From the NCBI GenBank assembly GCA_964648365.1, contig CAZYLK010000031.1, positions 1-42,059 on the forward strand: a DNA stretch of 42,059 nucleotides, in the 5' to 3' direction. The stretch's first letter is position 1; each line of letters opens with the position of its first letter. A program made the translations under genes and the position numbers. Under the pieces are notes generated by a model that did not search any database, was not told the origin of the DNA, and saw nothing but the letters and a program-made list of their open reading frames with translations. This DNA is from SURF-32 sp964648365 (GTDB lineage: Bacteria > Planctomycetota > Phycisphaerae > UBA1845). This document shows positions 24,757 through 33,789 of this stretch, one piece after another.

Positions 24757-25305
24757 ATGAGTTATTGGGGAATGACGTGTCTGATTCTGGTGCCCGGCAT
24801 CCTGCTGGCCTCGTGGATTGACTACGCCCAGCGGCGGGTGCCGAACTGGTTGAACGCGTCGTTGATCGCCATTGGCTTTGCGATCCAGGGGATGTACTTC
24901 GGAACGGAGGGCCTGGTGACGGGCTTCTGGGGCATGTGGGTGGGCTTCGGCGTACTGATCGTGCCCTGGCTGATGCACGGCATGGGCGCCGGCGACGTGA
25001 AGTTGATGTCCGCCATCGGTGTCTGGTTCGGCCCGATGCTGACGCTCCAGTCCTTTGCACTGGGCGTCATTATCGGCGGCGTGACGGCCGTGGTCATGAT
25101 CCTGTCCACGCGCCGCCTCAAGCACGCCTGTGCGAACCTGAACATCATCCTGACCAAGTGCACGAACCCCAAACTGGTGTTCGCCGAGTTCGGTTCCGCC
25201 AAGAGTTTCGGCGAGACCTCTCAACTGCTGCCCTACGGCGTGCCGTTGACGGCCGGGTCGCTGATCATGCTCTCGGCGAAGATCTTCGGCTGGTGGGGGT
25301 TGTAG
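24757..25305 (+). CDS. tadV: Prepilin peptidase TadV/CpaA (A24 family)
   Basis: This 182-aa inner-membrane aspartyl peptidase cleaves the Flp leader. The two catalytic aspartates are Asp22 in SWIDYAQRRVPN and Asp80 in GMGAGDVKLMSAIG, the latter the GxGD motif. Hydrophobic segments span residues 7-21, 33-49, 58-73, 87-115 and ~160-178. The short length, without the N-methylation domain of PilD, is typical of TadV/CpaA. ATG 24757 is preceded by GGAG with eight bases spacing. The frame extends upstream to 24547, but that part is not protein-like. Confidence 0.92.
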   Translation: MSYWGMTCLILVPGILLASWIDYAQRRVPNWLNASLIAIGFAIQGMYFGTEGLVTGFWGMWVGFGVLIVPWLMHGMGAGDVKLMSAIGVWFGPMLTLQSFALGVIIGGVTAVVMILSTRRLKHACANLNIILTKCTNPKLVFAEFGSAKSFGETSQLLPYGVPLTAGSLIMLSAKIFGWWGL

Positions 25306-25372
25306 GCGTTCAACGTGTCGGAAGATCGGCCGGGCTGCCGGCCGGGAGCCTTGTGAATCGGAGTCGAGGGGT

Positions 25373-25810
25373 ATGAAGCGCATGATCAGACTGCATCGAT
25401 GGGGACGTCCGCGCCGACGAGGCTCGACGATTGTGGAATTCGCAGTGGTGCTGCCGCTGCTGCTGACCGTTCTCTTTGGCATCATGGAATACGGCTGGCT
25501 CTTCATGGTGCGGCAGACCGTCCAGAACGCCGCCCGCGAAGGCTGCCGACTGGCGGTCCTCAAGACGAGCGTGGAGCCTTACCAGGGCGTTCTGGACCGC
25601 GTGAACTCGATGGTTGAGCCGGTCGGAGTCACGCCGGAAATCGTGCTCGAACACGCCACGCCCGAGAACCCGATCGAAGTGGTCACCGTCTCGATCCCCG
25701 CAGCGGAAGTGTCGCTGCTCGGAGGTTTCTTTGGAAGCCTCGACTACGACATCGTCGGCTCCTGCTCCATGCGGAAGGAAGGCATGGACGAGGAAGTCGA
25801 AGAGGAATGA
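25373..25810 (+). CDS. tadE: TadE-like minor pseudopilin
   Basis: This 145-aa protein starts with a basic leader and then the TadE signature RGSTIVEFAVVLPLLLTVLFG (core STIVEFAVVLPLLL, residues 18-31). That helix precedes a periplasmic domain with NAAREGCRLAVL, which is typical of TadE. The C terminus is very acidic (GMDEEVEEE). GAGGGG lies just upstream of the start. It follows the peptidase by 67 bp. TadE proteins are processed by TadV and are needed for pilus assembly. Confidence 0.88.
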   Translation: MKRMIRLHRWGRPRRRGSTIVEFAVVLPLLLTVLFGIMEYGWLFMVRQTVQNAAREGCRLAVLKTSVEPYQGVLDRVNSMVEPVGVTPEIVLEHATPENPIEVVTVSIPAAEVSLLGGFFGSLDYDIVGSCSMRKEGMDEEVEEE

Positions 25811-26092
25811 CCCGGGACTCAGCGGCGCCGGGACGCCGACACCGCCGGGGAACCCGCCCCCGCGGCGGCACTGCGCCGCCGTGCCGGAGCGTCGGACCTG
25901 CGCCGGATGGGGTGGAGACGGTGGCCCGACCCGCTGTCGGCTGCGGCCGGGCGGAATTTGACCCCGTTGGTTCGGTCGCCGCCACTTCTATCCGATAAGT
26001 CGTTGAGGCGGCGCGGACGCCGGAGACGCCGGCGCCGCGGCCCCCATGGAATCCGCGCCTGAGACGAATCTGAGACAGCCGGGGAACGACCA

Positions 26093-27226
26093 ATGAGCGG
26101 AAAAGCACTGATACCTCTTGTCCTGGGCCTCGGAATCGGCCTGCTGGCCATCCGGTTCGGCATGGACACACTCCGAGACGCGAAGGGCCAGCCGGTCGAG
26201 ACGCCGAAGCGGCAGGTCGTGCGCGCCCTCACCGACATCGACGCATCCCTCGCGGTGACGCGGGAGATGCTGGAAGTGGTGGAGACCGCCGATCCGCCGC
26301 TGGGTGAAATGGAAAAGGACTTCGCCGCGCCGGAGGACGTCGTCGATCGCGTCGCGGGCAAGTTCATTGCCAAGGGCGCGGTGGTGCTTGAGTCCATGCT
26401 CGCGCCGCCGGGCACGGCGCCGGGCGTTCCGGGCAAGATCGAAGCCGGCTATCGGGCGGTCTCGCTGCGAATCGACGAAGTGACCGGCGTGGCGTTCAAC
26501 GTTACCGCGGGCGCCTGGGTCGACGTGATCGTCGTCATGGACGTCATGGACCCCAGCACGCGCAAGCGCGAAACGCTGGCCGAGGTCGTGCTCGAGCACA
26601 TTCAGGTCGCCGCCGTAGGACTGTCCTCGACCGGCGAGGGCAATGGCCGCGGCAAGATCGCCCGATCCGTGACGCTGCTGGTGGCGGAGGAAGAAGTGCC
26701 GAAGCTCCACCTGGCGGCCACCAAGGGGCGCGTGACGCTGGCGATGCGCGGCGAGCACGACGTCTCGACCGGTCGGATCCTCAGCGCGCGGGAGAGCGAG
26801 CTGTTCAAGAGTCAGGAGCAGGAAGAGCTGCCGGAAGAACTGCCGCCGCCGGTCATGCCGGACTTCAGCCAGTTCGCGAAGATGATGAAGGCGGATGCGG
26901 ACGCTCAGCCAGCCCCGCCCCCGCCGTTTACGATGACGATCGCCCGCGGCGCTCCGGCGCCGATCAGGGGCGTTGCGATCCAGCAGTTTACGTTTGAGAA
27001 CGCTCAGTCCTGGAAGGTGCTGGCGGTCGCCGAGGGGCTTCCGTCGCAGCAGAAAATGGTGTTGCAGGCCCAGGCGCGAGCGGAGCGCGGCGCGGATCCG
27101 AACCGCGCCGGCGTCTCCCCCGGCGCCGGACCGGCGTCAGCCGCGCCCGAACCGCGCAGCGACGAGGAAGAGGAGCCGCAGTCCGAGATTCCCGACTCGG
27201 ATCTGCCCAAGGAGTACCCAGACTAA
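26093..27226 (+). CDS. cpaB: Flp pilus assembly protein CpaB/RcpC
   Basis: This 377-aa protein has one N-terminal membrane helix (residues 4-23, KALIPLVLGLGIGLLAIRFG) and a SAF-like beta-clip region where GKFIAKGAVVLESML (~95-110) matches the CpaB family. A CpaB C-terminal domain follows, with YRAVSLRIDEVTGVAFNVTAGAWVDVIVV (~120-150), the conserved GD/GxWVDV-type segment. The C-terminal ~130 residues are Pro/Ala/Glu-rich and probably disordered. It acts in the periplasm, stabilising the secretin. The start has GGGGAA upstream. The secretin gene begins at or just after its stop codon. A GC-rich 282-bp spacer with no gene separates it from tadE. Confidence 0.88.
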   Translation: MSGKALIPLVLGLGIGLLAIRFGMDTLRDAKGQPVETPKRQVVRALTDIDASLAVTREMLEVVETADPPLGEMEKDFAAPEDVVDRVAGKFIAKGAVVLESMLAPPGTAPGVPGKIEAGYRAVSLRIDEVTGVAFNVTAGAWVDVIVVMDVMDPSTRKRETLAEVVLEHIQVAAVGLSSTGEGNGRGKIARSVTLLVAEEEVPKLHLAATKGRVTLAMRGEHDVSTGRILSARESELFKSQEQEELPEELPPPVMPDFSQFAKMMKADADAQPAPPPPFTMTIARGAPAPIRGVAIQQFTFENAQSWKVLAVAEGLPSQQKMVLQAQARAERGADPNRAGVSPGAGPASAAPEPRSDEEEEPQSEIPDSDLPKEYPD

Positions 27227-27255
27227 TGTTTCACCCAGTCAAGGAAGGCATTGCG

Positions 27256-28800
27256 ATGAACGTCCGACGGAATGGACCGCGCGCGCGGATCGGTCGTGCC
27301 TGGTGTCTCGTCTCGACCGTATGCGCGAGTGCGGCGCTGATGACGCCGACGGGCCTGGCCCAGGCCCCGTCCTTCGAGGCGACGGTCAAAGATCTGGCCG
27401 GCGAGACGCAGCACATCGTCATTCCACTGAACCGCAGCGTGCTGGTGGAAACGACGACGGAAACGGCCCGCGCCGACGTGGTGGCCAGCACCATCGTCGA
27501 CGTCCAGCCGATCAGCCCCAAGCAGCTTCTGCTGACCGGCAAGAGCTTCGGCACCACGCAGATCATCCTGTGGGGTGAAGCGGACCGCCGCTCGATGCTC
27601 GAAGTGTCGGTGGAACTCGACACGCGGGCGCTGCAGGAGGCGATCCGCGACGTGGATCCGCAGGCCGAGGTCAACGTCCGCAGCGTCATGGGCAGCATCG
27701 TGCTGACCGGAACGGTCAGCGGCCCCGAAGAAGCATCGCGCGTGGTGGACATCGCCAACCTGTTCCTGCCGTACCAGTCGCTGGACGCCGGAATGGCCGG
27801 CGTGCGTAACCACCTCCGCGTGGCCGGCGAGCAGCAGGTTCTGTTGCGCTGCCTGGTGGCCGAGGTCAGCCGCGCCGCGACGCGCCAGCTCGGGATCAAC
27901 GGCTTCCTGGCCGGCGATGACTTCCGCGACGCCTTCGTCGTCAACCAGCTTGGCGGCATCAACCCGGCCAACATCGGCGCGGCCGCGGACTTCCCGGTCA
28001 CGGGGACGATTCCGTTCCTGACCGGTACGGAAGGCATTCCGCTGACGACCACGCCGACGCTGTCGCTCGGGTTTCCGCGCGTGCAGATGCAGCTCTTCCT
28101 GAAGGCGATGGCGGAGAACTCTCTGCTGAAGATTCTGGCGGAGCCGAACCTGGTGTGCATCAGCGGGGAGACGGCGTCGTTCCTGGCGGGCGGCGAGTTT
28201 CCGATCCCGGTGCCGCAGGACAACCAGAACATCACCATCGAGTTCCGCGAGTTCGGCGTGCGGCTGAACTTCACGCCGCAGGTCAACGCGCACCAGCGCG
28301 TCCGGCTGCGCGTGCGGCCCGAAGTCTCCGAAACGGACTTCTCGACTGCCGTGCAGATCGAGGGCTTCGTCGTCCCGGGTCTGACCGCGCGTTCCGCGGA
28401 AACCACCGTGGAGATCGCCGGCGGTCAGACGATCGCGATCGCAGGTCTGCTCAGCGAAGAGGTCAAGGCGTTCGCCAGCCGGATCCCGGGCATGGGTGAA
28501 CTGCCGGTGCTGGGAGCGTTGTTCCGCTCCGTCGAGTACCGCCGCAATCTGACCGAACTGGTCATTCTGGTGACGCCCGAGATCGTGGCGCCGCTGGACG
28601 GCCAGCAACTGTCGCCGGTGCCGGGCGAGTCCATGACCCCGCCGACGGACTTTGAACTTTATGCGTTGGGAATGATCGAGGGCGGCGAGAAGCGCGAGAC
28701 ATCAAGCGCCAGCGTCGAGGACTACTCGGTCAGCGGGGATCCCAACAATCTGGCCATCCGAGGGCCTTGGGGATATGCAACCATCCGCGACACCCAGTAA
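27256..28800 (+). CDS. cpaC: Secretin CpaC/RcpA
   Basis: This 514-aa outer-membrane secretin forms the pilus exit channel. A signal peptide ends near VCASAALMTPTGLAQA (~residue 36). The N domain follows (QHIVIPLNRSVLVETT), then a BON-like segment (LQEAIRDVDPQAEVNVRSVMGSIVLTG). The secretin core contains LLKILAEPNLVCISGETASFLAGGEFPIPV and ends in RRNLTELVILVTPEIV. ATG 27256 has AAGGAAGG seven bases upstream and gives a clean signal peptide. An in-frame ATG at 27226 overlaps the cpaB stop (TAATG) and is the alternative, adding ten residues. All regions expected for RcpA/CpaC are present. Confidence 0.93.
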   Translation: MNVRRNGPRARIGRAWCLVSTVCASAALMTPTGLAQAPSFEATVKDLAGETQHIVIPLNRSVLVETTTETARADVVASTIVDVQPISPKQLLLTGKSFGTTQIILWGEADRRSMLEVSVELDTRALQEAIRDVDPQAEVNVRSVMGSIVLTGTVSGPEEASRVVDIANLFLPYQSLDAGMAGVRNHLRVAGEQQVLLRCLVAEVSRAATRQLGINGFLAGDDFRDAFVVNQLGGINPANIGAAADFPVTGTIPFLTGTEGIPLTTTPTLSLGFPRVQMQLFLKAMAENSLLKILAEPNLVCISGETASFLAGGEFPIPVPQDNQNITIEFREFGVRLNFTPQVNAHQRVRLRVRPEVSETDFSTAVQIEGFVVPGLTARSAETTVEIAGGQTIAIAGLLSEEVKAFASRIPGMGELPVLGALFRSVEYRRNLTELVILVTPEIVAPLDGQQLSPVPGESMTPPTDFELYALGMIEGGEKRETSSASVEDYSVSGDPNNLAIRGPWGYATIRDTQ

Positions 28801-28815
28801 GACCGGGTAAGCGGC

Positions 28816-28833
28816 GCCCGGCCGGAGCCGGGC
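28816..28833. repeat. Isolated palindrome followed by GCCAC-like tail
   Basis: GCCCGGC-CGGA-GCCGGGC is a perfect 7-bp inverted repeat directly followed by CACAGTGTGG. It lies between the secretin and TadG genes. The plan (palindrome, short GA-containing loop, then CCAC) matches the repeat family seen at 2900 and 22156. Confidence 0.5.
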
Positions 28834-28942
28834 CACAGTGTGGATCGACTCGCCCTTTCCGGAGGCGATCGAGCGTTGCCCGCGCTGCCTGTGAGTGAGG
28901 CGCGGGGTGAGGTCTCGTCAGTCTCATTTGGGAGGGTGAAAG

Positions 28943-30760
28943 ATGCGAAAGACACTGTCGTTCCGGCCGGCCGACGAGCGCCGCCGGGGGGTGGTCGCCG
29001 TTCAGGTGGCCGTTGTCCTGGTTCTGCTGCTCGGCTTCGCCGCGCTGACGATCGACGTCGGCGTGATCTACAACACGAGGTCGGACTTGCAGCGGACGGC
29101 GGACGCGGCGGCGCTGGCGGCGGCGGCGAAGCTGGCGGACTACAGCAACGGGAGTCCCCTGCCGGCGGCGCGGCAGGTCGCGGTCGACTTCGTCCGCGCC
29201 AACCACGTGTTCGGCAAGGAGTTGGAGCTGGACCTGAACGCCGACGTGCTGTTCGGGCGGGCCAACTTCAACGAAGAGACCGGGCTGTTCGATTTCGAGA
29301 CCACCGAGACGATGCCGGATGCGGTCCGGATCTCGGTGCGCCACACGGAAGATTCCCCGAACGGCTCGGCGGAACTCTTCTTCGCCCGCGTCTTCGGCGT
29401 TTCGGAAACTCAGATCTCGGCGCGCGCCACGGCCGTCATGGTGCCGCGCGACATCGCCGTCGTCGCCGACCTGTCGGCGTCTCACAACGACGACAGCGAG
29501 CTGAGCAACTATCCGAACCAGGACGTCAACCTGTGGGACGTCTGGGACGCCTGGCCCGGCGGCTACGACGACGTCGACTACGGCGTGTGGGAACCCGGCG
29601 AAATCCCGCCGGAATGGGTGGAACCCGGCGGCGAAGTGCCGCAGGCGGCCGGCCCGGCCTGGGGCTACTTCAAGGAAATCGGATTCGGCCAGACCACCAT
29701 CAGCCAGGACTATGACCCGGTGCATGACGACGGGCTGGTCCGGCTCGCGTACAAAGAGAACTGGAACAACGCCACGCTGCGTTCCTACCTCTCCGCGCAA
29801 GGCTACATCGAGAGCGAAGTAGACGCGATGATGTCGTCGGCCTACGACGCCAACGGCGCCTACAAGTACCGCGTCGCGGTCGCGCTGGGTCTGGCGTACT
29901 GGAACAGCGGGATCCCCGGCGGCCTGTGGGAACAGCGCGGGGCAGCGCCCGGCAACGCCAACGCCTGGATCGCGGCGGGCGAGGTCGAGTGGTCTGAGGC
30001 GTTCAATCAGAGGACGCTCGATCAATCCGAGACCATTTTCTACGACTACATCAACAGCTTCATGAAGGGAACGTCGAGCCGGCTCTACAGCGTGAACCCG
30101 GATTTCCGCTACCGTTTCGGCGTCAAAACGTTTCTGACCTATCTGATGGAGCGCCGCTACGACCATGACGACACGCCGGAATGGAACGACACGCCCCATC
30201 AGCCCATGCAGGCCGTAAAGGACGCCGTGGGCGCGCTGGCCGAGTATATCGACAGCCGCGACACCAACGATCAGACGTCGCTGGAAGTCTACGGCACGAC
30301 CGGCCGGCACGAGGTCGACCTGACGATGGACGTTCAGGAAGTGTGGGACCGGATGGCGACGCTTCAGGCCGGCCACTACGACGGTTGGACGAACATGGGC
30401 GCCGGGATTCAGCGGGCCATCGAAGAGCTCTCCAGCGAGCGCGCCCGCCACACCAGCAAGAAGATGATCTTCCTGCTGACCGACGGCGTGGCCAACGTCG
30501 ACCAGTATGGCAACGCCGGCAACGAATCCGGCGGCGCCGACTACGCGCGGATCATGGCGCACGAGGCCGCTGAGCATGGCATCACGATCTTCTGCATCAG
30601 CGTGGGCAGCAATTCCTACGTGGAACTGATGGAGGAGGTCGCGGAGATCGGCGGTGGGCAGCACTTCCACGCCGAAGGCACGATCGAGGAGTACAGTGCC
30701 CAACTGACGGCGATTTTCCGCGAACTGGGCGGACGTCGCCCAGTCGAGCTGATCGAGTAG
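28943..30760 (+). CDS. TadG-like protein with split vWA domain
   Basis: This 605-aa protein starts with a TadG/TadE-type leader and helix (RRGVVAVQVAVVLVLLLGFAALTIDVG, residues 14-40), then TadG-typical DLQRTADAAALAAAAKL. A von Willebrand A domain follows. Its metal-site motif DLSAS is at 176-180, the threonine is in WTNMGAG (Thr483), and the aspartate in FLLTDGV (Asp514). About 235 residues (~185-418), rich in Trp, Tyr, Asp and Glu, are inserted between the first MIDAS strand and its first helix (MQAVKDAVGALAEYI). GGGAGGG precedes the start. It probably sits outside the inner membrane and may bind the pilus or a surface ligand. The strong terminator after it ends the first Tad operon. Confidence 0.88.
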   Translation: MRKTLSFRPADERRRGVVAVQVAVVLVLLLGFAALTIDVGVIYNTRSDLQRTADAAALAAAAKLADYSNGSPLPAARQVAVDFVRANHVFGKELELDLNADVLFGRANFNEETGLFDFETTETMPDAVRISVRHTEDSPNGSAELFFARVFGVSETQISARATAVMVPRDIAVVADLSASHNDDSELSNYPNQDVNLWDVWDAWPGGYDDVDYGVWEPGEIPPEWVEPGGEVPQAAGPAWGYFKEIGFGQTTISQDYDPVHDDGLVRLAYKENWNNATLRSYLSAQGYIESEVDAMMSSAYDANGAYKYRVAVALGLAYWNSGIPGGLWEQRGAAPGNANAWIAAGEVEWSEAFNQRTLDQSETIFYDYINSFMKGTSSRLYSVNPDFRYRFGVKTFLTYLMERRYDHDDTPEWNDTPHQPMQAVKDAVGALAEYIDSRDTNDQTSLEVYGTTGRHEVDLTMDVQEVWDRMATLQAGHYDGWTNMGAGIQRAIEELSSERARHTSKKMIFLLTDGVANVDQYGNAGNESGGADYARIMAHEAAEHGITIFCISVGSNSYVELMEEVAEIGGGQHFHAEGTIEEYSAQLTAIFRELGGRRPVELIE

Positions 30761-30784
30761 GCCGACGGTGCTCGAGACCGACCC

Positions 30785-30817
30785 GGCCCGGTCCGCCGCG
30801 GCGGACCGGGCCCTTTT
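30785..30817 (+). terminator. Rho-independent terminator after TadG
   Basis: GGCCCGGTCCGCC (30785-30797) and GGCGGACCGGGCC (30800-30812) are perfect 13-bp inverted repeats, followed by CTTTTC. It is 25 bp after the TadG stop codon. It implies that tadZ-A-B-C are transcribed from their own promoter in the 290 bp that follow, where I could not identify clear boxes. Confidence 0.9.
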
Positions 30818-31109
30818 CATGCGCCGCCGGACGTCCGCAAAGCACCGGCACGGAAGCGGCGGCCCGTTATGGGAAGTACCGCCGCCTGCCTTATGCCGCC
30901 AGCCGGTTGGTCCGATGAAACATCGAAGAGTCTCCAGACCGGCGCCGATGCGTCCGCGACCCTCGCGGCGCCGCGGTGCGCCCGCGATGGAGCGTCCCGA
31001 GCCGCAGGGGGCGGACCGGGAGGCCGACGCGGCGCCGGAATAGATCGTACGCCGCGACGGTGCGTTCCCCGGCGCACCGGCGCATCCAGGAGGATCGTAG
31101 GACGAGTTC
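30818..31109. other. Intergenic region before tadZ
   Basis: These 292 bp separate the TadG terminator from tadZ and should contain a promoter. GC content is high and no -35/-10 pair is convincing. No gene is supported. Confidence 0.3.
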
Positions 31110-32294
31110 ATGGGGCGCGGCGTTCGATTCATCATTCTCAATGACGACGAGCGGTTCGGAGCCGAACTGCGGGGATTGCTGACGCGTTTCGACGGCGTCA
31201 AGATCGTCGCGGAGGTCGACCAGCCCGCTCTGCTTCGCCAGACCGTCGAGAACATCCCGGCGGAAGTGCTGCTGGTTCACCTCGATCCGAATCCGGACCT
31301 GGTGCTGCCAGTGGCCGGCGACATCGCCGCCGACCTGCCCCACCTGCCCGTCTTCGCGGTGTCGGAGTCGACGGACGGCCAGTTGATCCTCAACGCGATG
31401 CGCAAGGGCGTTCGCGAGTTTCTGACTAAGCCCATTGACACGGACACCTTCGCCGAGGCGCTGGACAAGATCGCCAGCGGCACGGGTCCGGCGGCGCCGC
31501 AAGGCAAGCTGGTGACGGTGCTGGGGGCGTCGGGCGGCGCGGGCGCCACCATGCTGGCCACAAACCTGGCCTGCGAACTGGCGGAACTCAACGGCGGGCG
31601 CGTCTCGCTGATCGACCTGGACTACCGGTTCGGGCAGGTCGCGACGTTTCTGGACCTTGAACCGACGTACACGCTGGCCGACCTGTGCGGCTCGGTCGAG
31701 CAGACGGACCAGCAGATGATCGAGCGGGCGCTCGTCAAACACGATTGCGGCGTCCGCGTCCTGAGCCGCCCCGCCACCTTTACCCAGGCCGAGTCGATCA
31801 CCGCCGCCGACTGCGTGGGCGTATTGTCCACGCTGACACAGATCAGCGACTACGTCGTCGTCGACGGTCCTATACGCTTCGACCCCCACGCCCAGTCCGT
31901 GCTGGATCTGGCCGACGCGAATCTGCTTATCGTACAGTTATTGGTGCCGAGCGTGCGCAACGCCGTGCGCATCCTCGATGGGATGCGCGAAGCGGGCTAC
32001 AACCTGGAGCGCACCAAGCTCGTGTGCAATCGGGTGGGAAAAGAATCGTCCCACCTGTCCCCGCGGGACGTGATGGGGACCGTGAACTTCCGTTCGTGCA
32101 GCATCGTTCCGGACGACTGGGAGGCCGTGGGCGGCGCCATCAACCTCGGCATGCCGCTCAGCGCGCATTGTCCGAAAAACAAAGTGCGCCTGGCGATCCG
32201 AGAACTCGCCGAGCAACTCCACAGCCCGCAGGAAGAGGTCGATGACAAGAACGGCGCCAAAAAGGGGTTGATGGGGAGAATCTTCGCGCAGTAA
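31110..32294 (+). CDS. tadZ: TadZ/CpaE pilus localisation ATPase-like protein
   Basis: This 394-aa protein has an N-terminal receiver-like domain (residues 5-122) with acidic residues NDD at 11-13, Asp59 at the phospho-acceptor strand and the conserved lysine in LTKP (Lys107). A MinD/ParA-like domain follows (133-360). Its P-loop reads GASGGAGATM (139-148), with neither the deviant nor the usual lysine, as in atypical TadZ proteins, so ATP hydrolysis is doubtful. IDLDYRFGQVATFL at 168-181 and VVVDGP later match Walker A' and B-type segments. TadZ places the pilus machine, often at a pole. AGGA seven bases before the ATG is a modest SD. Confidence 0.9.
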   Translation: MGRGVRFIILNDDERFGAELRGLLTRFDGVKIVAEVDQPALLRQTVENIPAEVLLVHLDPNPDLVLPVAGDIAADLPHLPVFAVSESTDGQLILNAMRKGVREFLTKPIDTDTFAEALDKIASGTGPAAPQGKLVTVLGASGGAGATMLATNLACELAELNGGRVSLIDLDYRFGQVATFLDLEPTYTLADLCGSVEQTDQQMIERALVKHDCGVRVLSRPATFTQAESITAADCVGVLSTLTQISDYVVVDGPIRFDPHAQSVLDLADANLLIVQLLVPSVRNAVRILDGMREAGYNLERTKLVCNRVGKESSHLSPRDVMGTVNFRSCSIVPDDWEAVGGAINLGMPLSAHCPKNKVRLAIRELAEQLHSPQEEVDDKNGAKKGLMGRIFAQ

Positions 32295-32376
32295 GCGGCG
32301 AAGATACGGCCGCGCGCGGCCGGACGACCGGGGAAAGAGCGCAGCGATGCGTCGCCAGCGACTGGAGTGAGACTCG

Positions 32377-33780
32377 ATGTTCGGAAAGAGGGCGAGTGGA
32401 GCGGTGGCCAAACCACCGCGGCCGACGACGGCGACCAAGGCGGAGGCGGAGCCGGCCGCCCCGTCAAAACCCTCGCCGAAGGTCTCGCGCGAGAAGATCG
32501 AGCGCTTCAACGAACTCAAGACGCAGCTACACCGCAAGCTCATCGAAAAGCTCGACCTGACGCGCATGGTCGGCGACGAGGACACCCTGCGAGAGCAGGT
32601 GAAGGAAGTCGTCACCGGCCTGGCGGACCAGGAAAACACGCTGCTGAACTACACCGAGCGGCAGCGGCTGATCGGCGAGGTTCTGGACGAGACGTTCGGG
32701 CTGGGGCCGCTCGAGATTCTGCTGAAGGACTCGTCGATATCGGACATCCTGATTAACGGCCCGCGACAGGTATACGTGGAACGCGGCGGCCGGCTGGAAC
32801 TGACCGGCGTCGAATTCCGCGACAACGCCCACCTCATGCACGTGATTGACAAGATCGTCAGCGCGGTGGGACGCCGCTGCGACGAAGTGTCACCCATGGT
32901 GGACGCCCGCCTGAAAGACGGTAGCCGCGTCAACGCCATCATTCCGCCGCTGGCCATCGACGGCGCCAGCGTCTCCATCCGCCGCTTCGGAAAAGACCCG
33001 GTCACCTGGGACGACTACATCGGCTTCAAGTCCGTGACGCCGGAGATGCGGGACTTCCTGGAAGCGTGCGTCAAGGCCCACCTGAACGTGCTGATCGTGG
33101 GCGGCACCGGCTCGGGCAAGACGACGCTGCTGAACAACTTGTCCTCGTTTATTCCGGACACCGAGCGGATCGTCACGATCGAGGACGCCGCGGAACTGCA
33201 ACTGCGGCAGCCGCACATCGTGCGTCTGGAGACGCGGCCGGCCAACATCGAGGGCAAGGGTCGCATCGCCATCCGCGACCTGCTGATCAACAGCCTGCGT
33301 ATGCGCCCGGACCGGATCGTGGTCGGCGAGTGCCGCGGACCCGAAACGCTGGACATGCTCCAGGCGATGAACACGGGTCACGACGGATCGCTGACCACGA
33401 TTCACGCCAACAGCACCCGCGACGCCGTGCAGCGCGTCGAGACGATGGTCATGATGGCGGGCTTCGAGTTGCCGGTCCGGGCGATCCGCAACCAGTTCGC
33501 CTCGGCCGTGCATCTGATCGTCCAGGCGCAGCGGCTTACCGGCGGACCGCGAAAGATCGTCACCATCACCGAGGTGCAGGGGATGGAAGGCGAGATCATC
33601 ACGATGCAGGACATTTTCAAGTTCGAGCAACTCGGGGTTACGTCCAAAGGAAGAGCCCGAGGTCAGTTCGTGGCCAACGGAATCCGTCCCAGCTTCCTGG
33701 ATCGGCTGCAGTCGTGCGGGCAACACGTGGATCCAGCCATCTTCGATCGCCAGGTACTGATGACGGACGACGACGACTAA
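32377..33780 (+). CDS. tadA: Pilus assembly ATPase TadA/CpaF
   Basis: This 467-aa hexameric secretion ATPase powers pilus extension and perhaps retraction. Residues 1-40 are Pro/Ala-rich linker, and the N domain spans ~90-210 (GPLEILLKDSSISDILINGP). Walker A is GGTGSGKTT at 242-250, the Asp box is TIEDAAELQL (267-276), Walker B is RIVVGECRGPE (313-323) and the His box is GSLTTIHANS (337-346). Length and motif order are normal for CpaF. It follows tadZ by 82 bp and precedes tadB by 9 bp, so the four genes form one operon. Confidence 0.96.
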   Translation: MFGKRASGAVAKPPRPTTATKAEAEPAAPSKPSPKVSREKIERFNELKTQLHRKLIEKLDLTRMVGDEDTLREQVKEVVTGLADQENTLLNYTERQRLIGEVLDETFGLGPLEILLKDSSISDILINGPRQVYVERGGRLELTGVEFRDNAHLMHVIDKIVSAVGRRCDEVSPMVDARLKDGSRVNAIIPPLAIDGASVSIRRFGKDPVTWDDYIGFKSVTPEMRDFLEACVKAHLNVLIVGGTGSGKTTLLNNLSSFIPDTERIVTIEDAAELQLRQPHIVRLETRPANIEGKGRIAIRDLLINSLRMRPDRIVVGECRGPETLDMLQAMNTGHDGSLTTIHANSTRDAVQRVETMVMMAGFELPVRAIRNQFASAVHLIVQAQRLTGGPRKIVTITEVQGMEGEIITMQDIFKFEQLGVTSKGRARGQFVANGIRPSFLDRLQSCGQHVDPAIFDRQVLMTDDDD

Positions 33781-33789
33781 GGATACACG

